Assembly (NCBI GenBank): GCA_044223975.1
Contig: JBGALI010000009.1
Coordinates: forward strand, 62,001 to 126,000
Reading direction: 5' to 3'
DNA length: 64,000 nt
Source: CAZCPB01 sp044223975
GTDB lineage: Bacteria; Planctomycetota; Phycisphaerae; Phycisphaerales; UBA1924
The first letter of the stretch is position 1. Each line of letters starts with the position of its first letter. Under the pieces are notes generated by a model, which was not told the origin of the DNA, searched no databases, and saw nothing but the letters and a program-made list of their open reading frames with translations. Below, piece after piece: positions 33,183 through 41,522 of this stretch. The position numbers and the translations under genes are program-made.

Positions 33183-33368
33183 ATGGCCACCAAGGCACAA
33201 GAAGCAAAGTCCCGCCGCAAGCCCAAGTTCAGCAGCCGCATCGTGCGGCGGTGCCAGCTCACGGGGCGCGCTCGCGGGGTGTACCGCAAGTTCCGCATCA
33301 GCCGCATCATGCTCCGCAAGCTCGCGCTGGAGGGGAAGATCCCCGGCATGCGCAAGGCCAGCTGGTGA
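33183..33368 (+). CDS. rpsN: 30S ribosomal protein S14 (uS14), short form lacking zinc cysteines
   Basis: A 61-residue protein, the length of the zinc-binding type-Z S14. KFSSRIVRRCQLTGRARGVY, RKFRISRIMLRKLALEGKI and PGMRKASW identify it. Where zinc-type S14 has C-x2-C and C-x2-C, this protein has CQLT and ISRIM, keeping only one of four ligands, so it should not bind zinc. Confidence 0.93.
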   Translation: MATKAQEAKSRRKPKFSSRIVRRCQLTGRARGVYRKFRISRIMLRKLALEGKIPGMRKASW

Positions 33369-33407
33369 TCGAACGACCGACCGAAGACGACGACAAGGCG
33401 AACCGAT

Positions 33408-33806
33408 ATGCCGACCAGTGATCCCATTGCCGACATGCTCACCCGAATCCGCAACGCGGCACGCAACCGGTCCAAGACCGTCACGTGCCTCAACAGCGGG
33501 GTGTGCCGCGGCATCCTGAGCGTTCTGAAGTCCGAGGGCTACGTTGACCACTTCGACGTGGTGGACGACGGCCGGCAGGGCCTGCTGAAGGTCAAGCTGC
33601 GCTTCGCCCCCAACGGCGAGGCGGTGCTCCGCCGCGTGACGCGCGAGAGCAAGCCCGGGTGCCGCGTCTACGCACGGTCCGACTCGATCCCCCAGCCTCT
33701 CCAGGGCCTGGGCATCGCGATCGTGTCGACCAGCCGTGGCGTGATGAGCGACCGGACCTGCCGCGCCGAGAAGGTGGGCGGCGAGCTGTTGTGCACGGTT
33801 GAGTGA
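33408..33806 (+). CDS. rpsH: 30S ribosomal protein S8 (uS8)
   Basis: A 132-residue protein. DPIADMLTRIRNAARNRSKT at the start and SRGVMSDRTCRAEKVGGELL at the end are the conserved uS8 ends; PQPLQGLGIAIVSTSRG is the RNA-binding block. Confidence 0.96.
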   Translation: MPTSDPIADMLTRIRNAARNRSKTVTCLNSGVCRGILSVLKSEGYVDHFDVVDDGRQGLLKVKLRFAPNGEAVLRRVTRESKPGCRVYARSDSIPQPLQGLGIAIVSTSRGVMSDRTCRAEKVGGELLCTVE

Positions 33807-33915
33807 TCGAGGGAGCGACGTAGGGACCGAGTGGCCTATCGAAGAAGCGCAGGCAGGACCGCGGAAGCCCGGGTTCGAAGAACGCCCGGCGAGCAGACGC
33901 GTGAGGAGTTGAACG

Positions 33916-34467
33916 ATGTCTCGAATCGGAAAGAAGCCCATCCAGGTTCCCGCGGGCGTGAAGGTGTCCATCAAGGATGGCACCGTCAACATCGAGGGTC
34001 CCAAGGGCAAGCTCAGCTTCAAGCACCGGCCCGAGGTGAAGGTCGCCTGGACCGAGAGCGAGAAGGCGATCTCCGTCGGCCTGATCGACAATCTCCCCAA
34101 GGACGCCGACGCCGGCAAGTACTGGGGCACCACCCGCGCTCTGATCGCCAACATGATCGAGGGCGTGACCAAGGGATACGAGAAGTCGATGGAGGTCGTG
34201 GGTGTGGGCTGGACCGCCGCGCTGGCGGGCAAGAAGCTCAAGCTCCAGGTCGGCTTTGCCAACCCGATCATCATGGAGGTTCCCGCGAACATCACCGTGA
34301 CGGTCGACAAGCAGATCGTCAAGGTCGCGGGGCCCGACAAGCAGGCCGTCGGGCAGTTCGCCTCGGCGATGCGGGCCAAGCGCAAGCCCGAGCCGTACAA
34401 CGGCAAGGGAATCAAGTACGTCGATGAAGTGATCAAGCGGAAGCAGGGCAAGCAGTTCGGCGCCTGA
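33916..34467 (+). CDS. rplF: 50S ribosomal protein L6 (uL6)
   Basis: A 183-residue protein with the duplicated fold. MSRIGKKPIQVPAGVKVSIK at the start; GVTKGYEKSMEVVGVGW in the middle; RAKRKPEPYNGKGIKYVDEV at the end. A 109-base spacer without a gene precedes it. Confidence 0.96.
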   Translation: MSRIGKKPIQVPAGVKVSIKDGTVNIEGPKGKLSFKHRPEVKVAWTESEKAISVGLIDNLPKDADAGKYWGTTRALIANMIEGVTKGYEKSMEVVGVGWTAALAGKKLKLQVGFANPIIMEVPANITVTVDKQIVKVAGPDKQAVGQFASAMRAKRKPEPYNGKGIKYVDEVIKRKQGKQFGA

Positions 34468-34521
34468 TCGAACTGATACGAAGCGTTCGTGCCGAAGAGG
34501 TTGTCGAAGGGAAGACTGGTC

Positions 34522-34887
34522 ATGAACAAGCAGAAAGACAAGGCGATCCGTCGCGGCCGGCGCATCACCGGTATCCGCAAGCGGCTCACCGGCATGCCGG
34601 ACCGCCCGCGCCTGAGCGTCTACAAGTCGCTGAACCACATTTACGCCCAGGTCATCGACGACATGCAGGGCAAGACGCTGGCCGCCGCATCAACGGTCGA
34701 GAAGGACGTGAAGGCGGCGGGCAAGACGGGCAACTCCCAGGCGGCCGCCGCGGTCGGCGCCAAGCTCGCCGAGCGGGCCAAGGCCAAGGGCGTGAGCAAG
34801 GTCGTGTTCGATCGCGCGGGGTTCCGATTCCACGGGCGCGTGAAGGCGCTCGCCGACGCCGCTCGCAAGGGCGGGCTGCAGTTCTGA
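34522..34887 (+). CDS. rplR: 50S ribosomal protein L18 (uL18)
   Basis: A 121-residue protein. RRITGIRKRLTGMPDRPRLS, YKSLNHIYAQVIDDMQGKTL, AAASTVEK and FDRAGFRFHGRVKALADAAR are the conserved blocks. It binds 5S rRNA with uL5. ATG 34522 preferred over an in-frame upstream GTG at 34489. Confidence 0.95.
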   Translation: MNKQKDKAIRRGRRITGIRKRLTGMPDRPRLSVYKSLNHIYAQVIDDMQGKTLAAASTVEKDVKAAGKTGNSQAAAAVGAKLAERAKAKGVSKVVFDRAGFRFHGRVKALADAARKGGLQF

Positions 34888-34933
34888 GTTTCCAGCCGCT
34901 CCAGGGAGCGGCCCGACCGTAAGAGTGCAAACC

Positions 34934-35632
34934 ATGGCAGAAATGCTCGACGAGTCCGGTTCAGTAGAGTCCACCACGCTGGGCGTGTACCGCACCGCCG
35001 CGACGGTGAAGGGCGGACGCCGCTTCAGCTTCGGCGCCCTGGTGGTCGTCGGGGACCGGCGCGGGCGCGTCGGCTTCGGCTACGGCAAGAGCAACGAAGT
35101 GCCCTCGGCCATCGAGAAGGCGCAGAAGTACGCCAAGCGTGCGATGCGTTCGATCCCGATGGCCGGACGCACGCTCCCGCACCAGGTCGAGGGATCGTTC
35201 TCGTCCTCGAAGGTCCGCCTGATCCCGGCGTCACCGGGCACGGGCGTGGTCGCGGGCGGCACCGTCCGCGCCATTCTTGAGATGGCCGGCGTCACCGACT
35301 GCCTCACGAAGTGCTACGGCTCCACGAACGCCCGCAACATGGTCAAGGCCGTGTTCGACGGCTTCGACGGCCTTCGCCTCCGGGAGACGGTCGAGAGCGT
35401 CCGTGGCGTGACCGTCGGCAAGACCGTCATCGAGGCCCGCATCGACAAGGGCGCGAAGTTCGCGAGCGCCGCGGGCACCCGCGAGAAGATGCGCGGCCCG
35501 ACCAACACCATCGGCCAGGATCGCAAGGGCGGACCTCGCGGCGGCGGCCGTCGCCCGCGCCGGGCCCCGCAGCAGTCGCAGGACGGCCCCCTTGATTCCG
35601 GCAGCGCTCCCGCCGCCGGCGCCAACCCCTGA
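34934..35632 (+). CDS. rpsE: 30S ribosomal protein S5 (uS5)
   Basis: A 232-residue protein. The double-stranded RNA-binding block (VYRTAATVKGGRRFSFGALV, VVGDRRGRVGFGYGKSNEVP) and the C-terminal KVRLIPASPGTGVVAGGTVR identify uS5. A basic, Gly/Arg/Pro-rich tail of about 50 residues follows (usual length 165). rpmD (uL30), which normally follows, is absent. Confidence 0.95.
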   Translation: MAEMLDESGSVESTTLGVYRTAATVKGGRRFSFGALVVVGDRRGRVGFGYGKSNEVPSAIEKAQKYAKRAMRSIPMAGRTLPHQVEGSFSSSKVRLIPASPGTGVVAGGTVRAILEMAGVTDCLTKCYGSTNARNMVKAVFDGFDGLRLRETVESVRGVTVGKTVIEARIDKGAKFASAAGTREKMRGPTNTIGQDRKGGPRGGGRRPRRAPQQSQDGPLDSGSAPAAGANP

Positions 35633-35675
35633 TCGCGACCTCCCGCACGAACGCAACTTTCACGAGTAATTCGCC

Positions 35676-36374
35676 ATGATGATTCACGACATCACCGCCC
35701 TGGCCGGACGCTACAAGGCGCGCAAGCGCGTTGGCCGCGGAGAGGGCAGCGGGCACGGCAAGCAGTCCGGCCGCGGCAACAAGGGCCAGGGCAGCCGCTC
35801 GGGCTACGCCGGCAAGCGGTCCTTCGAGGGTGGTCAGATGCCGTACTTCCGGCGCCTGGCCAAGTTCGGGTTCACGAACGCGGTCTTCAAGACCAAGTTC
35901 TGGATCGTCAACCTCGCCGACATCCTCAAGCACCCCAACTTCGCCAAGGGCGGCACGGTCACGGCCCAGACGCTGATCGACGCCGGGCTTGTCCGCGACA
36001 CCAGCCGCGATCTGAAAATCCTGGGGTCGGTCACGGAGGAGGGCGTCAAGGTCAAGCTGAACGTCGAGGCCAGCCGCGTGTCGGACAAGGCCAAGAAGCT
36101 GATCGAAGGCGCCGGCGGATCGGTCAAGCAGAGCGGCACCCGTCGCGACCGCACCCGCGGCATCGACCGAAATACCGACGACCGCACTCCCAAGAACTGG
36201 ACCAAGCGGCTCGACCGTGGCGGCAAGGGCGGCTCCAAGCCCGTCGCGGCTGAGACGGCGGAAGAGACCGAGCCCGCCAAGAAGAAGGGCGCCAAGCCCG
36301 AAGGCAAGGCCGAAGGTAAGGGTCAGCCCAAGCCCGACGCCAAGCCGCAGGGCAAGCCGGAGAAGCAGGGCTGA
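35676..36374 (+). CDS. rplO: 50S ribosomal protein L15 (uL15) with long charged tail
   Basis: A 232-residue protein. RVGRGEGSGHGKQSGRGNKG, GQGSRSGYAGKRSFEGGQMP and YFRRLAKFGFTN are the conserved N-terminal part. A tail of about 75 residues, Lys/Glu/Pro-rich, follows the core (usual length about 145). The gene is followed by an intrinsic terminator. Confidence 0.95.
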   Translation: MMIHDITALAGRYKARKRVGRGEGSGHGKQSGRGNKGQGSRSGYAGKRSFEGGQMPYFRRLAKFGFTNAVFKTKFWIVNLADILKHPNFAKGGTVTAQTLIDAGLVRDTSRDLKILGSVTEEGVKVKLNVEASRVSDKAKKLIEGAGGSVKQSGTRRDRTRGIDRNTDDRTPKNWTKRLDRGGKGGSKPVAAETAEETEPAKKKGAKPEGKAEGKGQPKPDAKPQGKPEKQG

Positions 36375-36433
36375 TCGGGACACGATCGTCTTCCGCGATA
36401 CGCAACCCGTGGTTCATTCCAACGTCACCACTC

Positions 36434-36462
36434 CGCCCCGTCCGAAAAGTCGGGGCGTTTTT
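36434..36462 (+). terminator. intrinsic terminator between rplO and secY
   Basis: CGCCCCG (36434-36440), ten-base loop, CGGGGCG (36451-36457), then TTTTT. It would end most transcription of the S10-spc block before secY. Confidence 0.75.
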
Positions 36463-36505
36463 CTGCGCGGACCGTGCACCCGCCGATTTAGGAAGCCGCG
36501 GGGCC

Positions 36506-36511
36506 TACCCT
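36506..36511 (+). promoter_or_regulatory. candidate -10 element of secY
   Basis: TACCCT (36506-36511), just after the terminator and 75 bases before secY; the same hexamer is used by the rpsJ promoter. No good -35. Confidence 0.35.
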
Positions 36512-36585
36512 TGTATCCGTTTCTGATGACATGACGTCCGGCACCCGGCGCAGGCCGCGCCGGGCGCACGCAAGCGAGCGACCGC

Positions 36586-37980
36586 ATGATCTCGACCGTC
36601 CTGAACGTCTTCAAGATCTCCGAACTTCGGAACAAGGTGCTGTTCACGCTGGCGATGCTGGCGGTGTACCGCATCGGCTTCTGGATCCCGCTCCCGGGGA
36701 TCAACCAGGAGCAGCTGGCCTCGTTCTTCAAGGGGCAGCAGTCCGGCTCGGCCATCTCCAAGGCCGCCGACTTCATGTCGATCTTCTCGGGCGGTGCGTT
36801 CTCGCACTCGACCATCTTCGGCCTGGGGATCATGCCGTACATCTCGGCGGGCATCATCTTCCAGCTCGTCGGGTCGATCCCCGGGAGCCGGCTCAAGAAG
36901 CTGCAGGAAGAGGGCCCGACGGGGCGCCAGAAGATCATCGAGTGGACGCGCTACGCGACCGTCGGCCTGTGCATCATGCAGGCCCTCACGTTCCTCGGCG
37001 TGGCCAAGAAGCAGGGCATCATCTACCCCGAGCTGATGGTCAACCCGCTGTGGTGGGTCATGGCCGTCACCGCGCTCACCGCCGGCACCGTGTTCCTCAT
37101 GTGGCTGGGAGAGCAGATCGACCGCTACGGCATCGGCAACGGCGTCTCCATGATCATCATGGCCGGCATCATCTCGCGCATGCCCGACGCCATCCGCTCG
37201 GCCCAACGCAACTTCGACCCCGGCGTCGACGGCAAGATGGGATGGATGGGAGTGATTGTGCTGTGCGTGGGCTTCGTGGGCGTCATCGCCGGCGCGGTGC
37301 TCATGACGGTGGCGCAGCGACGGATACCCATCCAACAGGCCAAGCACACCAAGGGCAAACGCGTGTTCGGCGGTCAGCGGAGCTACCTGCCGCTGCGCAT
37401 CAACCACGGCGGCGTCATGCCGATCGTGTTCGCGTCGTCGCTCATGATCTTCCCCTCGGTCATCTTCAGCGGCCTGGCCGACGTGGCCAAGGCGCCCGGC
37501 GCCGTGACCAGCGGCTGGTCGCGTTTCGTGTCCTGGATGGGCAACGAGTTCACCAGCGGGCAGTACCTCTACGAGCTCTTCTACGTCGCGATGATCTACT
37601 TCTTCAGCTACTTCTGGATCACCGTGCAGTTCAACCCCGAAGAGATGGCCAAGCAGCTCAAGGAGCACGGCTCGTTCATCCCGGGCCTGCGGCCCGGGCC
37701 GCGCACCGCCGAGTACCTCGAGACCGTGATGACCCGCATCACCTACGTCGGCGCCGCGTTCCTGTGCGTCATCGCCGTGATGCCGACGATCGTGAACCGC
37801 GCGATGAACATCGACCACTCGATCACGCAGTTCCTGGGCGGCACGGGCCTGCTGATCGTGGTGTCGGTCGCGCTCGACTTCCTGCAGCGCGTCGAGGCCA
37901 ACCTGCTCATGCGGAACTACGCCGGGTTCCTGGGCGGCGGTGAAGAGGGCGGGCCGCGCCTCAAGGGTCCGCGCGGTTGA
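36586..37980 (+). CDS. secY: preprotein translocase subunit SecY
   Basis: A 464-residue membrane protein with ten segments, the channel of the Sec translocon. LRNKVLFTLAMLAVYRIGFW at the start, IMPYISAGIIFQLVGSIPG, VFGGQRSYLPLRINHGGVMP, and the cytoplasmic loop FNPEEMAKQLKEHGSFIPGL are the usual signatures. The C-terminal tail is short. adk, which often follows secY, is absent; map follows at eight bases. Confidence 0.96.
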   Translation: MISTVLNVFKISELRNKVLFTLAMLAVYRIGFWIPLPGINQEQLASFFKGQQSGSAISKAADFMSIFSGGAFSHSTIFGLGIMPYISAGIIFQLVGSIPGSRLKKLQEEGPTGRQKIIEWTRYATVGLCIMQALTFLGVAKKQGIIYPELMVNPLWWVMAVTALTAGTVFLMWLGEQIDRYGIGNGVSMIIMAGIISRMPDAIRSAQRNFDPGVDGKMGWMGVIVLCVGFVGVIAGAVLMTVAQRRIPIQQAKHTKGKRVFGGQRSYLPLRINHGGVMPIVFASSLMIFPSVIFSGLADVAKAPGAVTSGWSRFVSWMGNEFTSGQYLYELFYVAMIYFFSYFWITVQFNPEEMAKQLKEHGSFIPGLRPGPRTAEYLETVMTRITYVGAAFLCVIAVMPTIVNRAMNIDHSITQFLGGTGLLIVVSVALDFLQRVEANLLMRNYAGFLGGGEEGGPRLKGPRG

Positions 37981-37987
37981 GCGTTCG

Positions 37988-38767
37988 TTGAGGCGAGTCT
38001 GGATCAAGACCGGCGCGGAGATCGACGCCATCGCGGCCGCGGGAACACGCCTCTGCGCGGCGCTCGATTCCGCGGCCCGCGCCGTGGCGCCGGGCGTCAC
38101 GACCCGTGAAATCGACGTCGTGTTCGAGCGGACGCTCCGAGCCGCGGGCGCCGAGCCCGTCCTGATCGGCCGGCGCACGCGCGAGGGACTCGTTTACCCA
38201 AGCGCCAGCTGTGTGAGCGTGAACGAGGAAGTCCTCCACGCGGTCCCCGGCTCACGCGTCATCGGCCCTCACGACATCGTGACCATCGACGCGTCGGCGT
38301 GTTTCGAAGGATGGTGCGCCGATGCGGCGGTCACGGTGGGGGAGTCGGCCCGTGCCGCACGCTTGATCGAGGCGGTGCGATCATGCATCACGAGCGCCCT
38401 GCGCGAAATCCGCGTCGGCGCAAACTGGTCGGGTGTCGCGGCAGCCGCGCAAAGGGCCGCTGCGGCGAGAGGTGTGCGCATGGTCCCGGGGTACGACGGG
38501 CACGGAGTCGGTCGCGAACTTCACGAGCCGCCGCGGTGCTGGCTGTCCGACGGCCCTTCGGACGCGTGCCCTGACTTTGAGATCAGGTCCGGCATGGTGT
38601 TGACGCTCGAGCCGATCGTCGTGGATGGAACGCCCGACGTCGTGGTGCGGGGCGATGGGTGGACGGTCGTCACGGCGGACGGATCATGGGCCTGTCACGA
38701 AGAAGTCACGATCGCCTTGACTAATGACGGCGCCGCAGTGTTGACCCGGACTGCCGCCGTGCCATGA
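37988..38767 (+). CDS. map: type I methionine aminopeptidase
   Basis: A 259-residue enzyme removing the initiator Met. Metal ligands are visible in order: VTIDASACFEGWCADAAVTV (two Asp), GYDGHGVGRELHEPP (His near residue 173), LTLEPIV (Glu) and ACHEEVTIAL (Glu). The substrate His lies in VNEEVLHAVPG. The TTG start fits eight bases after secY, though a GTG is lacking, so the exact start is not certain. The stop forms ATGA with an in-frame upstream ATG of infA. Confidence 0.9.
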   Translation: MRRVWIKTGAEIDAIAAAGTRLCAALDSAARAVAPGVTTREIDVVFERTLRAAGAEPVLIGRRTREGLVYPSASCVSVNEEVLHAVPGSRVIGPHDIVTIDASACFEGWCADAAVTVGESARAARLIEAVRSCITSALREIRVGANWSGVAAAAQRAAAARGVRMVPGYDGHGVGRELHEPPRCWLSDGPSDACPDFEIRSGMVLTLEPIVVDGTPDVVVRGDGWTVVTADGSWACHEEVTIALTNDGAAVLTRTAAVP

Positions 38768-38826
38768 ATAGGGGTCTGTTGGGACGGGCGCACGAAAGAG
38801 GAGGAACGGCGGGCGACCGCCCACGT

Positions 38827-39051
38827 ATGGCCAAACAGGACGACAAGTTCACGTTCGAGGCGGTGGTGACCGAAGCACTGCCCAACGCCATGTTCAAAGT
38901 GCGCCTCCCGAACGAGCAAAAAACCGAGGTGCTCGCGTACGTTTCCGGGAAGATGAGGATGAACTACATCCGCATCCTCCCCGGCGACCGCGTCACGGTC
39001 GAGATGAGCCCGTACGACCTCTCCAAGGCCCGGATCACCTTCCGGCATTGA
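38827..39051 (+). CDS. infA: translation initiation factor IF-1
   Basis: A 74-residue S1-like OB-fold protein: AKQDDKFTFEAVVTEALPNA, MFKVRLPNEQKTEVLAYVSG, KMRMNYIRILPGDRVTVEMS, PYDLSKARITFRH. An AGGAGG at 38799-38804 is 22 bases from the ATG, too far unless the GGGC/GCCC hairpin at 38811-38822 folds and shortens the gap. An alternative start at 38764, in ATGA with map, would add 21 residues. Confidence 0.93.
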   Translation: MAKQDDKFTFEAVVTEALPNAMFKVRLPNEQKTEVLAYVSGKMRMNYIRILPGDRVTVEMSPYDLSKARITFRH

Positions 39052-39083
39052 CCGGGTGGCGCTCCCCAGGTGGCGCGTCCTGC

Positions 39084-39112
39084 GTGACTGGGCCGAGGCG
39101 CTGGCCTATGAT
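39084..39112 (+). promoter_or_regulatory. candidate promoter upstream of rpmJ
   Basis: GTGACT (39084-39089), a 17-base spacer and TATGAT (39107-39112). It would drive rpmJ-rpsM-rpsK-rpoA-rplQ with a leader of about 100 bases. Confidence 0.5.
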
Positions 39113-39219
39113 CGGCTTCCGTTTTTCTGGGCCGAGCCCCTTCCGGAGCCCGGACGCCCGTCGGCGTCGAGGCTGGGAGGGGTTCACTGCGGTCCAGGTG
39201 GCGAGCGAGGAACCAGCCC

Positions 39220-39336
39220 GTGAAGGTTAAGGCAAGCATCCGAAAGATCTGCGGCAACTGCCAGGTGGTGCGCCGCAAGGGGAAGGTCCGCGTGATCTGC
39301 AAGTCCAACCCCAAGCACAAGCAGGTCCAGGGCTAA
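39220..39336 (+). CDS. rpmJ: 50S ribosomal protein L36 (bL36)
   Basis: A 38-residue protein: MKVKASIRKICGNCQVVRRK then GKVRVICKSNPKHKQVQG. The zinc ligands are Cys11, Cys14, Cys27 and His33 (C-x2-C ... C-x5-H), so this is the zinc-binding form, in contrast to uS14 in this genome. GTG start with GAGGA nine bases upstream. Confidence 0.93.
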   Translation: MKVKASIRKICGNCQVVRRKGKVRVICKSNPKHKQVQG

Positions 39337-39352
39337 GACGTCCGTCGAGATC

Positions 39353-39400
39353 GGTCTCCATCGAAACCGGTTTCCATCGAAGCCGGTTTCCATCGAATCA
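39353..39400 (+). repeat. three tandem 16-bp repeats between rpmJ and rpsM
   Basis: Copies at 39353-39368, 39369-39384 and 39385-39400 with consensus GGTTTCCATCGAAnCC; a degenerate fourth copy (10 of 16) lies at 39337-39352. Copy junctions form the palindrome GAAACCGGTTTC. It lies just before the rpsM start. Confidence 0.8.
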
Positions 39401-39412
39401 GGGAGCATCCGC

Positions 39413-39796
39413 GTGCCGCGTATCGCAGGTATCGACGTTCCGGACAAGAAGAAGATCCTCTTCGCCCTTCAGTACATCCACGGGATCGGCTCGCACTTTG
39501 CGGCCAAGATCCTGGAGGAAGCGAAGGTGAACCCGGACTCGCGATCGAACGAACTGACTGAGCTCCAGCTCGCGCAGATCAACTCGATCATCGACGCGAC
39601 CTACATCGTCGAGGGTGCGCTGCGCCGCCAGGTTTCGCAGAATATCCAGCGGCTCAAGGACATCCGCAGCTACCGCGGCGAGCGGCACCGCAAGGGGCTG
39701 CCGGTCCGCGGCCAGCGCACCAAGTCAAACGCCCGCACGCGCAAGGGCAAGAAGAAGACCGTCGCCGGCAAGAAGGGCGTCAAGGCCAAGGCCTGA
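39413..39796 (+). CDS. rpsM: 30S ribosomal protein S13 (uS13)
   Basis: A 127-residue protein. PRIAGIDVPDKKKILFALQY and GIGSHFAAKILEEAKVNPDS at the start, then the C-terminal RSYRGERHRKGLPVRGQRTK, which contacts tRNA. GTG start; a GGGAGC site lies eight bases upstream. Confidence 0.95.
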   Translation: MPRIAGIDVPDKKKILFALQYIHGIGSHFAAKILEEAKVNPDSRSNELTELQLAQINSIIDATYIVEGALRRQVSQNIQRLKDIRSYRGERHRKGLPVRGQRTKSNARTRKGKKKTVAGKKGVKAKA

Positions 39797-39870
39797 TCGT
39801 CCGTCACGCGGGCACACCAGGGCAATTCGCGGGGACGACACTTCGTGTCGGTTGAGCCGCGGGAGGATGT

Positions 39871-40245
39871 ATGTCGAAGAAGGGCAAGATTCGCAAGAAC
39901 GTGGTGCGCGGCATCGCGCACGTCAAAGCCAGCCAGAACAACACCATGGTCACGATCACCGACATGAACGGTGAGACCCTCTGCTGGGATTCGGCCGGCA
40001 CGATCGGCTTCAAGGGCGCCCGCAAGAGCACCCCGTTCGCGGCCACGCGGGCGGGCGAGGCCTGCGGCCAGAAGGCGCGCAAGCTGGGCATGAGCGAGGT
40101 CGAGATCCGCATCCGCGGGGCCGGGCCCGGGCGCGAATCCGCGGTCAACGGCATCACGAGCGCCGGCCTGCGGGTCACGGCGATCGAGGACCACACGCCG
40201 GTTCCGCACAACGGCTGCCGCCCGTCCAAGCGCCGCCGCGTCTGA
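39871..40245 (+). CDS. rpsK: 30S ribosomal protein S11 (uS11)
   Basis: A 124-residue protein. GIAHVKASQNNTMVTITDMN, GETLCWDSAGTIGFKGARKS and EDHTPVPHNGCRPSKRRRV are conserved. rpsD, which usually follows, is absent: rpoA is next, after a 150-base gap without a gene. Confidence 0.96.
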   Translation: MSKKGKIRKNVVRGIAHVKASQNNTMVTITDMNGETLCWDSAGTIGFKGARKSTPFAATRAGEACGQKARKLGMSEVEIRIRGAGPGRESAVNGITSAGLRVTAIEDHTPVPHNGCRPSKRRRV

Positions 40246-40395
40246 TCGATCATCCCTCGCGTGTCCCGGAAGGGCCCCGCGAGTTTTTCGTCGGTCCCGG
40301 CAAGAAGGCCGCCCGGGAGAGTCAGCACTCCCGACGCGTTCCGTGAGCCGCGTGACCCGGTGCCCCTGCACGTTGCTGACAGAAGGATTCATCCC

Positions 40396-41412
40396 ATGCG
40401 CGTCCGCTGGCGTGGCCTCGAGCTCCCCATGCGCGTCGTCTCCGACCCGAAGTTCCACAGCGATGTGTTCGGGCGATTCTCCGTGGAGCCCCTCGAGCAC
40501 GGCTTCGGCACGACGGTCGGCAACAGCCTCCGCCGGGTGCTGCTGTCGTCCCTCGAAGGCGCGGCGGTGACGGCCATCAAGATCAAGGGCGCCCCGCACG
40601 AATTCACCACGCTCCCGGGCGTGCTGGAAGACGCGACGGACATCGTCCTCAACGTCAAGAACCTGATCGTGCGGCTCGAGACCGACGAGCCCAAGGTCAT
40701 GCGACTGGCCGCCCGCGGGCCGGGCGAAGTGACCGCCGACATGATCGAGGCCGACACGGCCGTGACGATTCTGAACAAGGACCTGGTCCTCTGCACCCTC
40801 ACGGACGCGATCGAGTTCGAGATGGAGCTGCGCGTCGGCAAGGGCCGCGGCTACGTCCCGGCCAGCGAGCACCACAGCGACGAGGAGGAGCAGGAGATCG
40901 GCCTCATCCACGTCGACGCGATCTACTCGCCCGTGCAGCGCGTCCGCTACAAGATCGAAGAGACCCGCGTCGGTCAGCGCACCAACTACGACAAGCTCAC
41001 GATGGAGATCTGGACCAACGGCACGGTGACGCCCGAGATGGCGCTCGTCGAGGCCGCCAAGATCTTCCGCAAGCACCTCAACCCGTTCGTGCAGTACTAC
41101 GAGCTGGGCCAGGAGCGAGTGAGCGAAGAGGCCGCGGCGGCCGCCGGGGTCGACGAGGACCTCATCCGCAAGCTCAACATGCCCATCAGCGAGCTCGAGC
41201 TTTCGGTCCGGGCCAGCAACTGCCTGGAGTCGGCCCGCATCGAGAACGTCGCGCAGCTGGTCACGCAGACCGACGCCGACCTGCTCAAGCTCCGGTCGTT
41301 CGGCCGCACGAGCCTCCGCGAGGTCAAGCGCAAGCTGCTGGATATCGGGCTGGACCTGGGCATGAAGATGCCCGAGGGTGTTTCGGTCACCAAGCCGGAC
41401 ATCACCGGCTGA
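40396..41412 (+). CDS. rpoA: DNA-directed RNA polymerase subunit alpha
   Basis: A 338-residue subunit. The N-terminal dimerisation domain has GFGTTVGNSLRRVLLSSLEG and GVLEDATDIVLNVKNL. The C-terminal domain (residues about 265-338) has ELELSVRASNCLESARIENV, with the Arg of the UP-element contact surface, and LLKLRSFGRTSLREVKRKLL. The linker is about 30 residues, Glu/Ala-rich. ATG 40396 with an AGAAGGA site upstream. Confidence 0.96.
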   Translation: MRVRWRGLELPMRVVSDPKFHSDVFGRFSVEPLEHGFGTTVGNSLRRVLLSSLEGAAVTAIKIKGAPHEFTTLPGVLEDATDIVLNVKNLIVRLETDEPKVMRLAARGPGEVTADMIEADTAVTILNKDLVLCTLTDAIEFEMELRVGKGRGYVPASEHHSDEEEQEIGLIHVDAIYSPVQRVRYKIEETRVGQRTNYDKLTMEIWTNGTVTPEMALVEAAKIFRKHLNPFVQYYELGQERVSEEAAAAAGVDEDLIRKLNMPISELELSVRASNCLESARIENVAQLVTQTDADLLKLRSFGRTSLREVKRKLLDIGLDLGMKMPEGVSVTKPDITG

Positions 41413-41522
41413 GGCGAATGGCCGCCCCCGCACCGGTGGGTCGCGGCACGTCAGAGGGCTATGATTCAGGCCAGTTTGCGGCATACAACGCCCGAACGGA
41501 TTGATCGCGGAGAACGTCAGTC

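Noticed and set aside
36505..38178. A 557-residue minus-strand frame across secY and map
   Set aside because: Antisense shadow, rich in Arg, His and Asp, over two certain genes.
39353..39400. A CRISPR-like array
   Set aside because: The repeats are directly tandem with no spacers, and no cas gene is nearby.
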